A program made the position numbers and the translations under genes. The notes under the pieces are model-generated. The model searched no databases. It was not told the origin of the DNA and worked only from the letters and a program-made list of their open reading frames with translations. Positions 9,265 to 17,566 of a stretch of DNA of 64,000 bases are shown here, piece by piece. This stretch comes from Roseiarcus fermentans (GTDB lineage: Bacteria > Pseudomonadota > Alphaproteobacteria > Rhizobiales > Beijerinckiaceae). The number at the start of each line of letters is the position of its first letter. Position 1 is the first letter of the stretch. The DNA lies in contig NZ_QNRK01000014.1 of NCBI RefSeq assembly GCF_003315135.1, forward strand, positions 94,950 to 158,949. The letters run 5' to 3'.

Positions 9265-9399
9265 GAGCGCTCCTCGTGATGTCGCCCGCGCTGACCTGCA
9301 TGTTTGCCGGGCGCTGGCATGGAATTGCATACGAGATTAGCCGTCGGCGCGGGCGTTTCAAGCGCATTCGCGGGACTCGCGAAATCACGATTGCGAGGC

Positions 9400-9428
9400 T
9401 TGCATGCGCCACCCGACGCCCCTATAAG
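9400..9428 (+). promoter_or_regulatory. promoter of tRNA-Pro
   Basis: TTGCAT at 9400-9405, a 17-base spacer and TATAAG at 9423-9428, about 30 bases ahead of the mature tRNA 5' end. This matches a sigma-70 promoter with good spacing. Confidence 0.55.
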
Positions 9429-9458
9429 GCCGCTCTGGCCGCTTCGCGCGGCCTTTGT

Positions 9459-9535
9459 CGGAGTGTAGCGCAGTCTGGTAGCGCACCTCGTTCGGGACGA
9501 GGGGGTCGTAGGTTCGAATCCTATCACTCCGACCA
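9459..9535 (+). tRNA. tRNA-Pro (CGG)
   Basis: 77-base cloverleaf: acceptor CGGAGTG pairs with CACTCCG, D arm GCGC...GCGC, anticodon arm CTCGT-TCGGGA-ACGAG region giving anticodon CGG, T arm GTAGG-TTCGAATC-CTATC. Discriminator A is followed by a genomically encoded CCA. It reads the CCG proline codon, which is abundant in these genes. Confidence 0.95.
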
Positions 9536-9572
9536 ATTTCATCACCAGACTTCAGCATGGCGGCCGGGACGG

Positions 9573-9665
9573 CCCGGCTTCGGGCATGACGTCGGTCTCG
9601 CGGTCGGCGTCCTCGAGCGCGGCGCGCGCTAGCTGGTCGCTGAGAACGATCCGCAGGGTTTCAAC
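9573..9665 (-). pseudogene. possible N-terminal fragment of a photolyase-related gene
   Basis: The minus strand encodes VETLRIVLSDQLARAALEDA followed by DRETDVMPEAG. This resembles the first 30 residues of the deoxyribodipyrimidine photolyase-related family (LRLVLGDQLS...D..DVVLMAE), preceded by GGAGGA. The frame then stops and nothing downstream continues the family, so at most a remnant is left. The similarity is short and this is a tentative call. The rest of 9540-9990 holds no recognised gene. Confidence 0.3.
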
Positions 9666-9997
9666 GGCGATTCCTCCGGGCCGAACGCGTCCGGCCGCGC
9701 CCGGTCGGAAGCTGTGGCGGCTCGCCGCCGCCGGATCATGGCCGGTCGCGCGCGAATTCCGCGGCGCGGCCGAAGGCGAAGCGCGGCCGAAATCGCCCGG
9801 CGCGGCCGCAGCGATGTCCTCCCGCCGCGCCCATATCACACATCGCCGCCGCCTGTTCACGAAAATGTCAACGCTGGTCCCATCCGGCAGTCACCCGATG
9901 TTGATAGAGTCAAGATCGTGGGGAGCGATTGCGAGCGGCGGCAGGCGACTGCGTCTCCCGCCGGGGTTCGCCCTCGCTTTCTACGAGGGGAAAGGGA

Positions 9998-10957
9998 ATG
10001 GGAAGATTCCTCACACACCGGCTGCTGCTTGCGGGGGTGTCGGCGCTGGCGCTGACAGCGGCGGCGTCGACCGAGGCGGGCGCGACGACGTTCAATTTCA
10101 CCGGCCAGATCGTGCAGTGGACGGCCCCGACCACCGGCGTCTACGAGATCCTGGCCTACGGCGCGAATGGCGGCAACAACTTCAACCAGGGCGGCTTCGG
10201 CGCTGAGGCCGGCGGCGACGTCACGCTGTCCGCCGGCACGACGCTGTCGATTCTGGTCGGAGGGGCCGGCGGAAGCGGCTCGTCCGGCGGCGGCGGCGGC
10301 GGCAGCTTCGTGTTCGGCGCCTATAGCGTGCTGGTCGCGGCCGGCGGCGGTGGCGGCGCCGGGAACGGAGTCGGCGGGCGAAACGGCTACGCCGGCACGA
10401 ATTCGACCTCGGGCGGCGACGGAAGCTCCAGCGGCGGCGCGGGCGGCGTCGGCGGCAATGGCGGCAGCGGCGGTACGTCCGGCCTCGGCAGCGGCGGCGG
10501 CGGCTGGGGCTTCATGAGCGGCGGAGGGAACGGCGCGGGCGCCTCGGGCGGCCAGGGCGCCATCGGCTCGACCTCCACCGCCGCGGGCGGTGGCTACGGC
10601 GGGACTGGCGGCTTCGGCGGCGGCGGCGGCGGCGGCCGGTACGGCGGCGGCGGCGGCGGCGGCTTCTCCGGCGGCGGCGGCGGCGGCTCGTATTACCAAC
10701 CGCTCTATCCCGCGAACTTCGGCGGCGGCGGCGGCGGCGGCGGCTCGTATGTCGATCCGAGCTTCACCAACGTCGTCCTGGCCGCCGGCGCCGGCTACAA
10801 CAGCGGCGCCAGCTACTACAACGGCCTCGTGTCTATCAATGCGACCGGCTCCGCCGCGCCGGAGCCGGCGACCTGGGCTCTCATGGGCCTCGGCTTCGCC
10901 GGCCTCGGCTTCGTCGGCTTGCGCCGGGGCCGCAAGATCGAGCCGTCGAAGGCCTAG
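9998..10957 (+). CDS. glycine-rich PEP-CTERM sorted extracellular protein
   Basis: 319 residues: a signal peptide (residues 1-29), a beta-rich start (TFNFTGQIVQW), then a roughly 200-residue Gly/Ser-rich region made of GGGG-type runs, and a C-terminal PEP-CTERM signal: PEPATWALMGLGFAG, a second hydrophobic stretch and RRGRK. Proteins of this type are exported and processed by exosortase, usually in strains making an exopolysaccharide matrix. No exosortase lies in the window. Start follows AGGGGAAAGGGA. A hairpin terminator follows. Confidence 0.85.
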   Translation: MGRFLTHRLLLAGVSALALTAAASTEAGATTFNFTGQIVQWTAPTTGVYEILAYGANGGNNFNQGGFGAEAGGDVTLSAGTTLSILVGGAGGSGSSGGGGGGSFVFGAYSVLVAAGGGGGAGNGVGGRNGYAGTNSTSGGDGSSSGGAGGVGGNGGSGGTSGLGSGGGGWGFMSGGGNGAGASGGQGAIGSTSTAAGGGYGGTGGFGGGGGGGRYGGGGGGGFSGGGGGGSYYQPLYPANFGGGGGGGGSYVDPSFTNVVLAAGAGYNSGASYYNGLVSINATGSAAPEPATWALMGLGFAGLGFVGLRRGRKIEPSKA

Positions 10958-10984
10958 CGGCGCCGCCGAACCCTATTGCAAACA

Positions 10985-11008
10985 GGGCGGCGCGCAATCG
11001 CGCCGCCC
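10985..11008 (+). terminator. terminator hairpin after PEP-CTERM gene
   Basis: Perfect ten-base inverted repeat GGGCGGCGCG / CGCGCCGCCC around a CAAT loop, 27 bases after the stop and ahead of the sulfotransferase gene. No long T tract follows. Confidence 0.65.
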
Positions 11009-11029
11009 TCATCGTCCCCACGGAGCGCC

Positions 11030-11851
11030 ATGCACAACCGCCTCCACTTCATCTCCGGCCTGCCCCGGTCCGGATCGACCCTTCTGTCCGCGCTCCTGCG
11101 CCAGAACCCGCGCTTCATCGCCGGCATGTCGAGCCCGGTGTTCTCGCTCTTCCGAGCGATGCTGAGCGAGACCAGCAACCGCAACGAGACCGCCGTCTTC
11201 ATCGACGACGAGACGCGCAAGCGCCTGCTCACCGGCGTGTTCGACGCCTACTATCACGAGGCCGCGCCGGACACGGTGATCTTCGACACCAACCGCGGCT
11301 GGACGACCAAGCTCCCGGCCCTGGTCGAGCTTTTCCCCGACGCCAAGGTCGTCTGCTGCGTGCGCAACCCGGCCTGGGTGCTCGACAGCGTCGAGAGCCT
11401 GGTCCGTCGCAACGCCTTCGAGCTCTCCGGCATCTTCAGCTACGATTCCGGCGGCACCGTCTATTCGCGCATCGAGGGGCTGGCGTCGGCGAACGGCATG
11501 TACGGATATGCGCTGAACGCGCTGCGCGAGGCGGTCTACGGCGCGCAGTCCGACCGTCTTCTGCTCGTGCGCTACGAGAGCCTGGTCGCCAACCCGCTCG
11601 CGACGCTGGCCGCCATCTACAGCTTCACCGGCGAGGACCTCGTCCCGCACGACCCCAAGAACATCGAGCCGAACTACGACATGATCGAGTTCGACCTCCG
11701 GCTCGGCACGCCGGGCCTGCACGACGTCGGCCGCAAGGTGTCAGCACGCGAGCGCCCGACCATCCTGCCGCCCGACCTCTTCAACCGCTATAAGGCCGAC
11801 GCCTTCTGGGAGGACCTGTCGCTCATTCCGCCGACCGTCTCGGTGGTGTAG
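11030..11851 (+). CDS. sulfotransferase family protein
   Basis: 273 residues of the PAPS-dependent sulfotransferase fold. The 5'-phosphosulfate loop is LPRSGSTLLSALLRQNP at residues 9-25, and the 3'-phosphate binding region appears as VVCCVRNPAWVLDSVESL. The rest (YESLVANPLATLAAIYSFTG) is typical of bacterial sulfotransferase_3-type proteins. The acceptor is unknown. ATG at 11030 follows CGGAG. It stands as a single gene after a terminator. Confidence 0.85.
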   Translation: MHNRLHFISGLPRSGSTLLSALLRQNPRFIAGMSSPVFSLFRAMLSETSNRNETAVFIDDETRKRLLTGVFDAYYHEAAPDTVIFDTNRGWTTKLPALVELFPDAKVVCCVRNPAWVLDSVESLVRRNAFELSGIFSYDSGGTVYSRIEGLASANGMYGYALNALREAVYGAQSDRLLLVRYESLVANPLATLAAIYSFTGEDLVPHDPKNIEPNYDMIEFDLRLGTPGLHDVGRKVSARERPTILPPDLFNRYKADAFWEDLSLIPPTVSVV

Positions 11852-12308
11852 CGGGCGCAGCGCCGTCCCGGGGCGCCGGCCTGTCGGGTGGTCTGAGACG
11901 GGCGGCGATTCGGGATGCGCCGGCGGGCGGGCGCCCTCGCCCGCGAGCTTTCCTCCTGAGGCGCATCGAGCCGCCTGCGGCCCAATGAACGGCCGAACCG
12001 CGGGGTCTTGCCCTGGCGCCCGGAATCCGGGAGCGAACCGCGAACTGGGACGCCGCTCGAACCGCCGTTCGGTCCGGCCCCGGCCTCGGCGTGTCGCCTC
12101 CGGGGCTTTCGGCGCATTCGCGCTTGGCGCCCGGGTCGAGTCGGGCGGGCGCCAGAACGCGGGGCGAAGCCCTATCGCCGCGGCTTCGTCGCGTTCGTTG
12201 GCCGGCGCGATCAGAAGTCGACGCGCGTCCTGGGCGACGCCTGTGGTAGAAGTCGATCGCGGCCGGGTGGTCGTCCGGCCGTTCCGAAGCATCGCTTGAG
12301 ACCTCGGG
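11852..12308. other. gap without a recognised gene
   Basis: Both strands were read. Several long frames run through because of high GC, but none has recognisable motifs, a ribosome site or codon bias like the flanking genes. The last 60 bases before 12309 should contain the promoter of the GH16 gene; no clear -35/-10 pair was seen. Confidence 0.4.
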
Positions 12309-13247
12309 ATGAGTGCATTGGCAACCGTCGTCGCCCTCGTGGGCGTCGCCCTCGCATCCAGTTCCTCGCCGGCGCAGGACTCGGCCGCGGCGCGATGCGG
12401 TTCCCCGCCTCCGCCCCCGTCGGCGCGGCTCAGCCCGCCCGAAGGCTTCACCGACAGCGACCTCGTCTTCAGCGACGACTTTTCCGGCGCGGCCCTGAAC
12501 AGCGCGAACTGGGTGCCCTACGTCACCTCGAACGCCGCGAAGGGAGCGGCGTGGTGGAGCGACGGCCGCGGCGGCAGCGGCATCGGGACTTTCGTCGACT
12601 CGTACAACCTGCCGTCGCAGGTCTGCGTCGACAACGGCCTGACGCTCGGCGCGGCGCGGACCGGCGTCGTCGCGCCCGGCCCCGGCGGGGGCAAGCGGCT
12701 CTATCCGTTCACCGCCGGCGCCGTCTCGACGTATGGCAAGCAGGAATTCACCGGCGGCACGATCCAGATCAGCATGAAGGCGCCGAACGGGCCGGGCGCC
12801 TGGCCGGCTCTCTGGCTGCTCCCCGGCAAGGGCGCGGGATCGTCCGGCGACGTCTTCGAGATCGACATCCAGGAAGGCGGCATGACCGCCGACCGGCGCG
12901 CCGCCAACAGCCTGCTCTCCTATCACCTGCATACGCAGCGCGGCGTGTTCGGCGGCGAGGCCGACGCCGGCGTCGATCTGACGGCGGGCTACAACACCTA
13001 CGCCATCGACTGGGTCCCGGGGCGGTCGATCACCTGGCGCCTGAACGGCAAGGCGATCGGCGAGGTCACCAGCGCGCAGGCGCCGATCCCGGACGCGCCG
13101 ATGACGCTGATCCTCAGCAACGCGGTCGCGGGTCCCGGCGCCGCCTTCTGGCATACCGTCCCGGACGGTTCGACGCCCGCCTCGATGCCGATGCAGATCG
13201 CCGGCGTTCAGGTCTACGCGAAGGGCGGTCGGCGCGCGGCGCCGTGA
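12309..13247 (+). CDS. secreted glycoside hydrolase family 16
   Basis: 312 residues. A short signal peptide ends near residue 23, followed by a Pro-rich linker and a GH16 beta-sandwich: LVFSDDFSGAALNSANW at the start and the catalytic EIDIQE motif (E184 nucleophile, D186, E189 acid/base) after WPALWLLPG. W.P....I.W.L.G appears as IDWVPGRSITWRLNG. GH16 enzymes cut beta-1,3 or beta-1,3-1,4 glucans and related polysaccharides; the exact substrate is not visible. Likely acts outside the cell. Confidence 0.85.
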   Translation: MSALATVVALVGVALASSSSPAQDSAAARCGSPPPPPSARLSPPEGFTDSDLVFSDDFSGAALNSANWVPYVTSNAAKGAAWWSDGRGGSGIGTFVDSYNLPSQVCVDNGLTLGAARTGVVAPGPGGGKRLYPFTAGAVSTYGKQEFTGGTIQISMKAPNGPGAWPALWLLPGKGAGSSGDVFEIDIQEGGMTADRRAANSLLSYHLHTQRGVFGGEADAGVDLTAGYNTYAIDWVPGRSITWRLNGKAIGEVTSAQAPIPDAPMTLILSNAVAGPGAAFWHTVPDGSTPASMPMQIAGVQVYAKGGRRAAP

Positions 13248-13309
13248 TCGCCGGGGCGGGGCGGTCGAGTTTGGGCACCCCGTCAGGCCAGCCTGTACGG
13301 AATCACCGG

Positions 13310-13528
13310 TCATTTGGCCCAGAAATGGAAGACTAACGCAGCGCCCGCTGCGAAGATCGTGGCCAGGGCGCTCATGCCCTGAAAAGCCAGCCGCCAGCCT
13401 TCGTAAGTCTCCAACTGGCGAAGCTGCTCGCCGCGCGGCTCGAGTCGCGGAGCCGAAGATCCCAGTTCGCCCGCTGTTCCTGTTCCGGAATCCGCGTCGT
13501 CGGGTTGCTCGCCGGTCAGTGTCAGGTT
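13310..13528 (-). CDS. possible small single-pass membrane protein, start unclear
   Basis: The minus strand is open from 13528 to a TGA at 13310. The C-terminus reads GWRLAFQGMSALATIFAAGA, then ALVFHFWAK, a plausible charged helix followed by one membrane segment. There is no ATG or GTG early in the frame; a TTG at 13414 would give 34 residues, and the internal ATG gives 21. The upstream part (EQPDDADSGTG) reads as a disordered N-terminus. It may be a small gene with a lost or unusual start. Confidence 0.3.
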   Translation of the reverse strand, partial: NLTLTGEQPDDADSGTGTAGELGSSAPRLEPRGEQLRQLETYEGWRLAFQGMSALATIFAAGAALVFHFWAK

Positions 13529-13612
13529 CTACAGGATTGTCGGCGCGTCGGCGCCCTCAACAGACAAACGGGGAGCGCCCTGAGGCGGCTGCGCATGCGC
13601 TTCGAACAAGGT

Positions 13613-13640
13613 GCCTCGTCTGGCGCGCGCCGGACGAGGC
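13613..13640. terminator. strong symmetric hairpin
   Basis: GCCTCGTC...GACGAGGC with an inner GGC-GCGC-GCC gives a hairpin of about 11 pairs with one wobble, lying in the gap between the GH16 gene and the membrane-protein gene at 13701. It could end transcripts from either side. Confidence 0.45.
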
Positions 13641-13700
13641 GCTTGATTCAACGCGGCGACCTGGGATACTGCGCGTTCGAGCGCGGAATGGGCATCCTGC

Positions 13701-14123
13701 GTGAACCCGAAATTGTGGCAATGGGACTGGCTCGGTTGGCAAGTGTTCGCTCCGATTACCCTCCCCATCGTGATCTCGGCCGCCGTGGTTTCGCTCTGGC
13801 AAATGGGCCCAAGCAGTTTTCCAATCGAGTGGGACATCGTTTTCGATGATGTAAGCCCGTGGGCTCTCTCGTTTTATTGTTTCACGCTGATATGCGTGAC
13901 CATGCACGACTTCTGGCCCAGGCTGCCTTCGCATCCGGTGCTTGGAACGGGTCTGATCGCGGCGGCGGTTTCGGTTGCCGTGTATGCTTCGTTCATTGTA
14001 ATTTGGCGGCATGATCCCAAGTTTCGCGTTGGAACGAATCTCTGGCAAATGACGTTCATATTGCTGGGTGGCGTCGTGTTTTTGTGCCACCTGGCGGTGG
14101 CGAACGGCAAGAAGGCCCCATGA
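13701..14123 (+). CDS. small integral membrane protein, hypothetical
   Basis: 140 residues from a GTG start. About four hydrophobic segments: WQVFAPITLPIVISAAVVSL, ALSFYCFTLICVTM, LIAAAVSVAVYASFIVIW and MTFILLGGVVFLCHLAV. No family recognised. Base composition is clearly less GC-rich than the neighbours (codons such as TTG, ATA, TTT), suggesting recent acquisition. One base separates it from the next small gene, so the two are probably co-transcribed. Confidence 0.6.
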   Translation: MNPKLWQWDWLGWQVFAPITLPIVISAAVVSLWQMGPSSFPIEWDIVFDDVSPWALSFYCFTLICVTMHDFWPRLPSHPVLGTGLIAAAVSVAVYASFIVIWRHDPKFRVGTNLWQMTFILLGGVVFLCHLAVANGKKAP

Positions 14124-14124
14124 G

Positions 14125-14343
14125 ATGGCGGAAGAGGCAAAGACCGAGACCGCGAGGCCCCGCCCGGATCCGGCGTCCCGGAGCAGCCTCGAGCGGGAAA
14201 GCCTGGGCGCCGGCGCAGCCGGGGGAGCGACCGTCGGTTCGGTCGTCGGATTGGTCTTCGGGTCCCCCATTATCGGAGCGCTCGTTGGGGCCGGCGTCGG
14301 AGCGGGTCTGGGTCATCTCGCCAACGCCAGGATGGGAAGGTAG
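14125..14343 (+). CDS. small glycine-zipper protein
   Basis: 72 residues: a charged, Pro-rich N-terminus (MAEEAKTETARPRPDP) and then GAGAAGGATVGSVVGLVFGS followed by PIIGALVGAGVGAGLG, a glycine-zipper pattern as in small membrane-inserting proteins. Starts one base after the preceding stop with a GAG just ahead. Function unknown. Confidence 0.5.
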   Translation: MAEEAKTETARPRPDPASRSSLERESLGAGAAGGATVGSVVGLVFGSPIIGALVGAGVGAGLGHLANARMGR

Positions 14344-14469
14344 ACCACCCGCCGCGGCGCGCTCGGTCTTCGACCGCCTCGTCCGCCCCCGCGACAAAAG
14401 CCCTTTTCACCCGGACCCAAACGTCGCAGGATCGCCGGAACAGGCGACGCCGGGTCTCGCGAGGGCGCA

Positions 14470-15471
14470 ATGCGACGAAGTTGGATTTTTGCGGCGCTCG
14501 CGGCCTTTCTCGGCCTCGCCGCGCCCGCCCACGCGCTCGACAAGGTGCGCTTCGGCACCAACTGGCTGGCCGATCCGGCGGCCGGCGGGTTCTACCAGGC
14601 GGCGGCGGACGGCACGTACGAGAAATACGGCCTCGACGTGACGATCGTGCCCGGTGGGCCGCAGGCCAACGGCGGCCTGCTGCTGCTGTTCGGCAAGCTC
14701 GAATTCTTCATGGGCGGCGACATGATCGGCAATTTTCTGTCGGCGGAGGCCAATCTGCCGCTGGTCGCGGTCGCCGCCCACTTCCAGAAGAGCCCGCAGA
14801 TCCTGATGTCCCACCCAAATGTCGGGCTCGACCGGTGGGAAGACCTGCCGAACGCCAAGCCCGTCTACCTCGGCGCCGGCGCGATCAACACCTTTTACGC
14901 CTGGCTGAGGCTCGCTTACGGGTTCCGGGACGAAAATGTCAGGCCGTATAATTTCAACTCCGCCCCGTTCATTGCCAACCCGAAGTCGATCCAGCAGGGC
15001 TACGTCACCGCCGAACCGTTCGAGATCGAGCGGCAGGGCAATTTCCGGCCGAACGTCTTCCTGTTGGCCGACTACGGCTATTCCACCTATTCGACGCTGA
15101 TCGTGACGCACACGGACCTGGTCGAGAAGAGACCCGACCTCGTCCAGCGTTTCGTCGACGCTTCCGCAATCGGTTGGTACCACTATCTCTACGGCGACTC
15201 CGCCCCGGGCAACGCGGCGATCAAGCGCGACAATCCCGACATCAGCGACGACCAGATCGCCTTTTCGCTCGCCACCCTGCGAGCCCGCGGCATCGTCGAT
15301 TCGGGCGACGCCGAGACACTCGGAATCGGCGCCATGACCGACGCACGCTGGAAGGATTTTTTCGACAAGATGGTCGCCATCGGCATGGTCGACGGCCGGA
15401 CCGACTACAAGAAAGCTTACACCTTGCAGTTCGTCGACAAGGGCGTCGGGCTCGACCTCAGGCCGAAGTGA
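14470..15471 (+). CDS. NMT1/SsuA-like periplasmic binding protein, orphan
   Basis: 333 residues with a signal peptide cut near residue 22 (APAHA-LD). The mature part is an NMT1/THI5-like type II binding protein: VRFGTNWLADPAAGGFYQAA, YGLDVTIVPGGPQANGGLLL, FFMGGDMIGNFL. Relatives bind alkanesulfonates, taurine, nitrate or pyrimidine precursors of thiamine. No permease or ATPase gene is adjacent, and the next gene converges with no gap, so it must work with a transporter encoded elsewhere. Confidence 0.8.
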   Translation: MRRSWIFAALAAFLGLAAPAHALDKVRFGTNWLADPAAGGFYQAAADGTYEKYGLDVTIVPGGPQANGGLLLLFGKLEFFMGGDMIGNFLSAEANLPLVAVAAHFQKSPQILMSHPNVGLDRWEDLPNAKPVYLGAGAINTFYAWLRLAYGFRDENVRPYNFNSAPFIANPKSIQQGYVTAEPFEIERQGNFRPNVFLLADYGYSTYSTLIVTHTDLVEKRPDLVQRFVDASAIGWYHYLYGDSAPGNAAIKRDNPDISDDQIAFSLATLRARGIVDSGDAETLGIGAMTDARWKDFFDKMVAIGMVDGRTDYKKAYTLQFVDKGVGLDLRPK

Positions 15472-16410
15472 TCAGCGGACGAGCACGGGCTCGGCGCGGC
15501 TCTTGGGCAGCGTCGCCGCGCCGCAGTCGCCGAACAGGAAGCCGTTGGAGAGCGCCGCGGCGGGAGAAATCTCCCGCAGCCGGGCAAGTCCCTCCTCGCC
15601 GGAGATGCGGCCGCCGGCGGCGTCGGCGAAGGCCTTCGTGACCGCGACGAAGTCGCCGCTGTGCGGCGACAGGCGCAAGCCCGCGACGTTCGCCGCGGCG
15701 AGGCGGTCGCCGTCGCCAATCAGCGCGGCGGTGACGTGCGACAGGGTCTGGACGCCGTTGATCGCCAAGAACTCGGCGCCGTCCATGGTTTTCGCCGACA
15801 GGCCGTCGGGATCGTTGGCGCAGATGAACTGGCAGGAGTCCTTGGTCAGCGCGTGCACGCGCGCGTGGTAGCAGCGGCTGGAGATCGCCAGCGGGACGCG
15901 GCCGTAGGCCCAGACCTCGACCTCGGCGCCGAGCGTGCGCGCGGCCTTCGCCAGAACCTCGACCGAGGCGATCGGCAGTTCCGGCGGCAGGCAGAAGCGG
16001 CGGGCGCCGCGTCGGGCGAGGAAGGCGAGCGTATTCTCGTTGTACACGTTGACGAGCGGCCCGACCGAGAACGGCTTGTCCGGCCGCATCCAGTTCAGCA
16101 GCGTCAGATCGTCGATCTCGACCTCGCGCTCGGTCTGTTCGGCGAGTTCGCGCGCGGCGCGCCGCTCGCGCTCGAGGGTGGGCAGCGCCAGCGAGCCGAG
16201 CACCACCGTTTTGCCGCCGCTCTCGAGCCGCGCGACCACCTCCGGGATGCGATCGGCGTAGAAGGGCAGGCGTTTCGAGCAGACGAGCTCGCCCACGACC
16301 ACCCGGTCGACCGGCGCTTCGTCGGCGATTTTCGCGTAGAAGTCGACGAAGGCGTCCGCCGTCCAGTTGAACAGCAGCGGCCCGACGGTCAGCTCGAAGC
16401 GTTTGTCCAA
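15472..16410 (-). CDS. ubiV: oxygen-independent ubiquinone hydroxylation protein UbiV
   Basis: 312-residue U32-family protein. With UbiU it forms an iron-sulfur heterodimer that hydroxylates the ubiquinone ring without O2, using prephenate as oxygen donor in E. coli. The four cluster cysteines are visible: C44 (ELVCSKR), C180 (SSRCYHARVH), C193 and C197 (DSCQFICANDPDG), spaced as in E. coli UbiV. It lies 163 bases downstream of ubiU, separated by a palindromic repeat, and is probably the last gene of ubiT-ubiU-ubiV. Confidence 0.92.
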   Translation of the reverse strand: MDKRFELTVGPLLFNWTADAFVDFYAKIADEAPVDRVVVGELVCSKRLPFYADRIPEVVARLESGGKTVVLGSLALPTLERERRAARELAEQTEREVEIDDLTLLNWMRPDKPFSVGPLVNVYNENTLAFLARRGARRFCLPPELPIASVEVLAKAARTLGAEVEVWAYGRVPLAISSRCYHARVHALTKDSCQFICANDPDGLSAKTMDGAEFLAINGVQTLSHVTAALIGDGDRLAAANVAGLRLSPHSGDFVAVTKAFADAAGGRISGEEGLARLREISPAAALSNGFLFGDCGAATLPKSRAEPVLVR

Positions 16411-16480
16411 GGTTCCGTTTCCTTGCCTTGTGCGCCAAAGTCAGGCGTCGTGAACCCTCCCCCGGGTCAAGCCGGGGGCC

Positions 16481-16572
16481 TGCCGCCTTCGGCGGCTGTC
16501 CCTCTCCCAAGGGGAGAGGGGGGAAACCCTTCCCCCTCAGGGGAAGGTGGCGGCGAAGCCGCCGGATGAGGG
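16481..16572. repeat. palindromic repeat, family B
   Basis: Contains CTGCCGCCTTCGGCGGC, CCTCTCCC-AAGGGGAGAGG, CCTTCCCC-TCAGGGGAAGG and the family tail GCCGCCGGATGAGGGG. It sits between ubiU and ubiV. Related copies occur at 19738, 40090, 58757 and inside imuB and dnaE2. Confidence 0.7.
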
Positions 16573-16573
16573 G

Positions 16574-17566
16574 TCACCGCCACGCCTTGCGATAGGCCCC
16601 TGCCGTGGTCCTCTGCCCCTCGGTCAACTCGCGCAGCGCGCTCGCGGCGATCGGGCGGCCGGCGGCGTGGGCGTCGACCGCGGCGCGGAACTCCTTGACC
16701 ACCGCGGTCGTATAGGCGCGGCTGCGCTGGCGGCCCTCGATCTTGAGCGCGGTCACGCCCGCCTCCGCGAGCTGCGGGATCAGCGCGGCCGCGTCGAGGC
16801 TGACCGGATCCTCGAACACGTGGCCCTGGTAGTCGCCGACGCGGAACGATCCCTTGCACAGGGTGGGGTAGGGCGCCGGGTCCTTCGCGCCGACACGGTG
16901 GATGGCGAATCCACCCAGCCGCGACACCAGCGCCGCGCCTTCGGCGCGATACTCGACGTGGCTCGCGGGCGAGCAGGCGCCGTTCATGTTCGGCGACTTG
17001 CCGGTGGCGTAGGAGGAGAGCGCGCAGCGTCCCTCGGCCATCACGCACAGGCCGCCGAACACGAACACTTCGGTCTCGACGTCGATGTCGCGGTTGATCG
17101 CAGCGATCTCCTGCACCGTCAACACGCGCGGCAGCACGACGCGCCTGACGCCGAAAGATTTAGCGTAGACGCTGATCGCGTCGGCGTTGGCCGCGGCCGC
17201 CTGAACCGAGAGATGCAGGCGCAGGCCCGGTCGGCCGGCGGCGTAATCCAAGAGCCCGAGATCGGCGAGAATGACCGCGTCGGCGCCGAAGCGATGGGCG
17301 TCGTCGACCGCCTTCGACCACAGGCCGAAGGCGCCTGCGCGCGGAAAGGTGTTGATCGCCACCAGCACCTTGGCGTCGTGGCGGTGGGCGAAGGCGATCC
17401 CCTCGGCCATTTCGTCGCGCGAGAAATTCAGGCCGGGAAAGTTGCGGGCGTTGGTCTCGTCGTTGAACCCGCAGTAGATGGCATGCGCGCCGGCTTCCAC
17501 CGCCGAGCGCAGCGCCGCCGGCGTTCCGGCCGGGCAGACCAGTTCGAGTTTCCTGGCTTTCGTCAT
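16574..17566 (-). CDS. ubiU: oxygen-independent ubiquinone hydroxylation protein UbiU
   Basis: 330-residue U32-family protein, partner of UbiV. Begins LELVCPAGTPAALRSAVEAG, typical of the family. Candidate cluster cysteines C174 and C181 (GGLCVMAEGRC), C198 (NGACSP) and C237 (TLCKGSF) each lie five residues from the E. coli positions (169, 176, 193, 232), so the 4Fe-4S site is intact. Its ATG overlaps the ubiT stop (ATGA), showing translational coupling. Confidence 0.93.
   Translation of the reverse strand: MTKARKLELVCPAGTPAALRSAVEAGAHAIYCGFNDETNARNFPGLNFSRDEMAEGIAFAHRHDAKVLVAINTFPRAGAFGLWSKAVDDAHRFGADAVILADLGLLDYAAGRPGLRLHLSVQAAAANADAISVYAKSFGVRRVVLPRVLTVQEIAAINRDIDVETEVFVFGGLCVMAEGRCALSSYATGKSPNMNGACSPASHVEYRAEGAALVSRLGGFAIHRVGAKDPAPYPTLCKGSFRVGDYQGHVFEDPVSLDAAALIPQLAEAGVTALKIEGRQRSRAYTTAVVKEFRAAVDAHAAGRPIAASALRELTEGQRTTAGAYRKAWR

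Noticed and set aside
9318..9335. Sigma-54 promoter (TGGCATGGAATTGCAT)
   Set aside because: The GG and GC elements are one base too close (nine instead of ten), and on the plus strand it would face the tRNA rather than the transporter operon.
10250..10760. Tandem DNA repeat in the GGCGGCGGC-rich stretch
   Set aside because: It is codon-level Gly/Ser repetition of a PEP-CTERM protein, in frame and irregular, not a separate repeat element.
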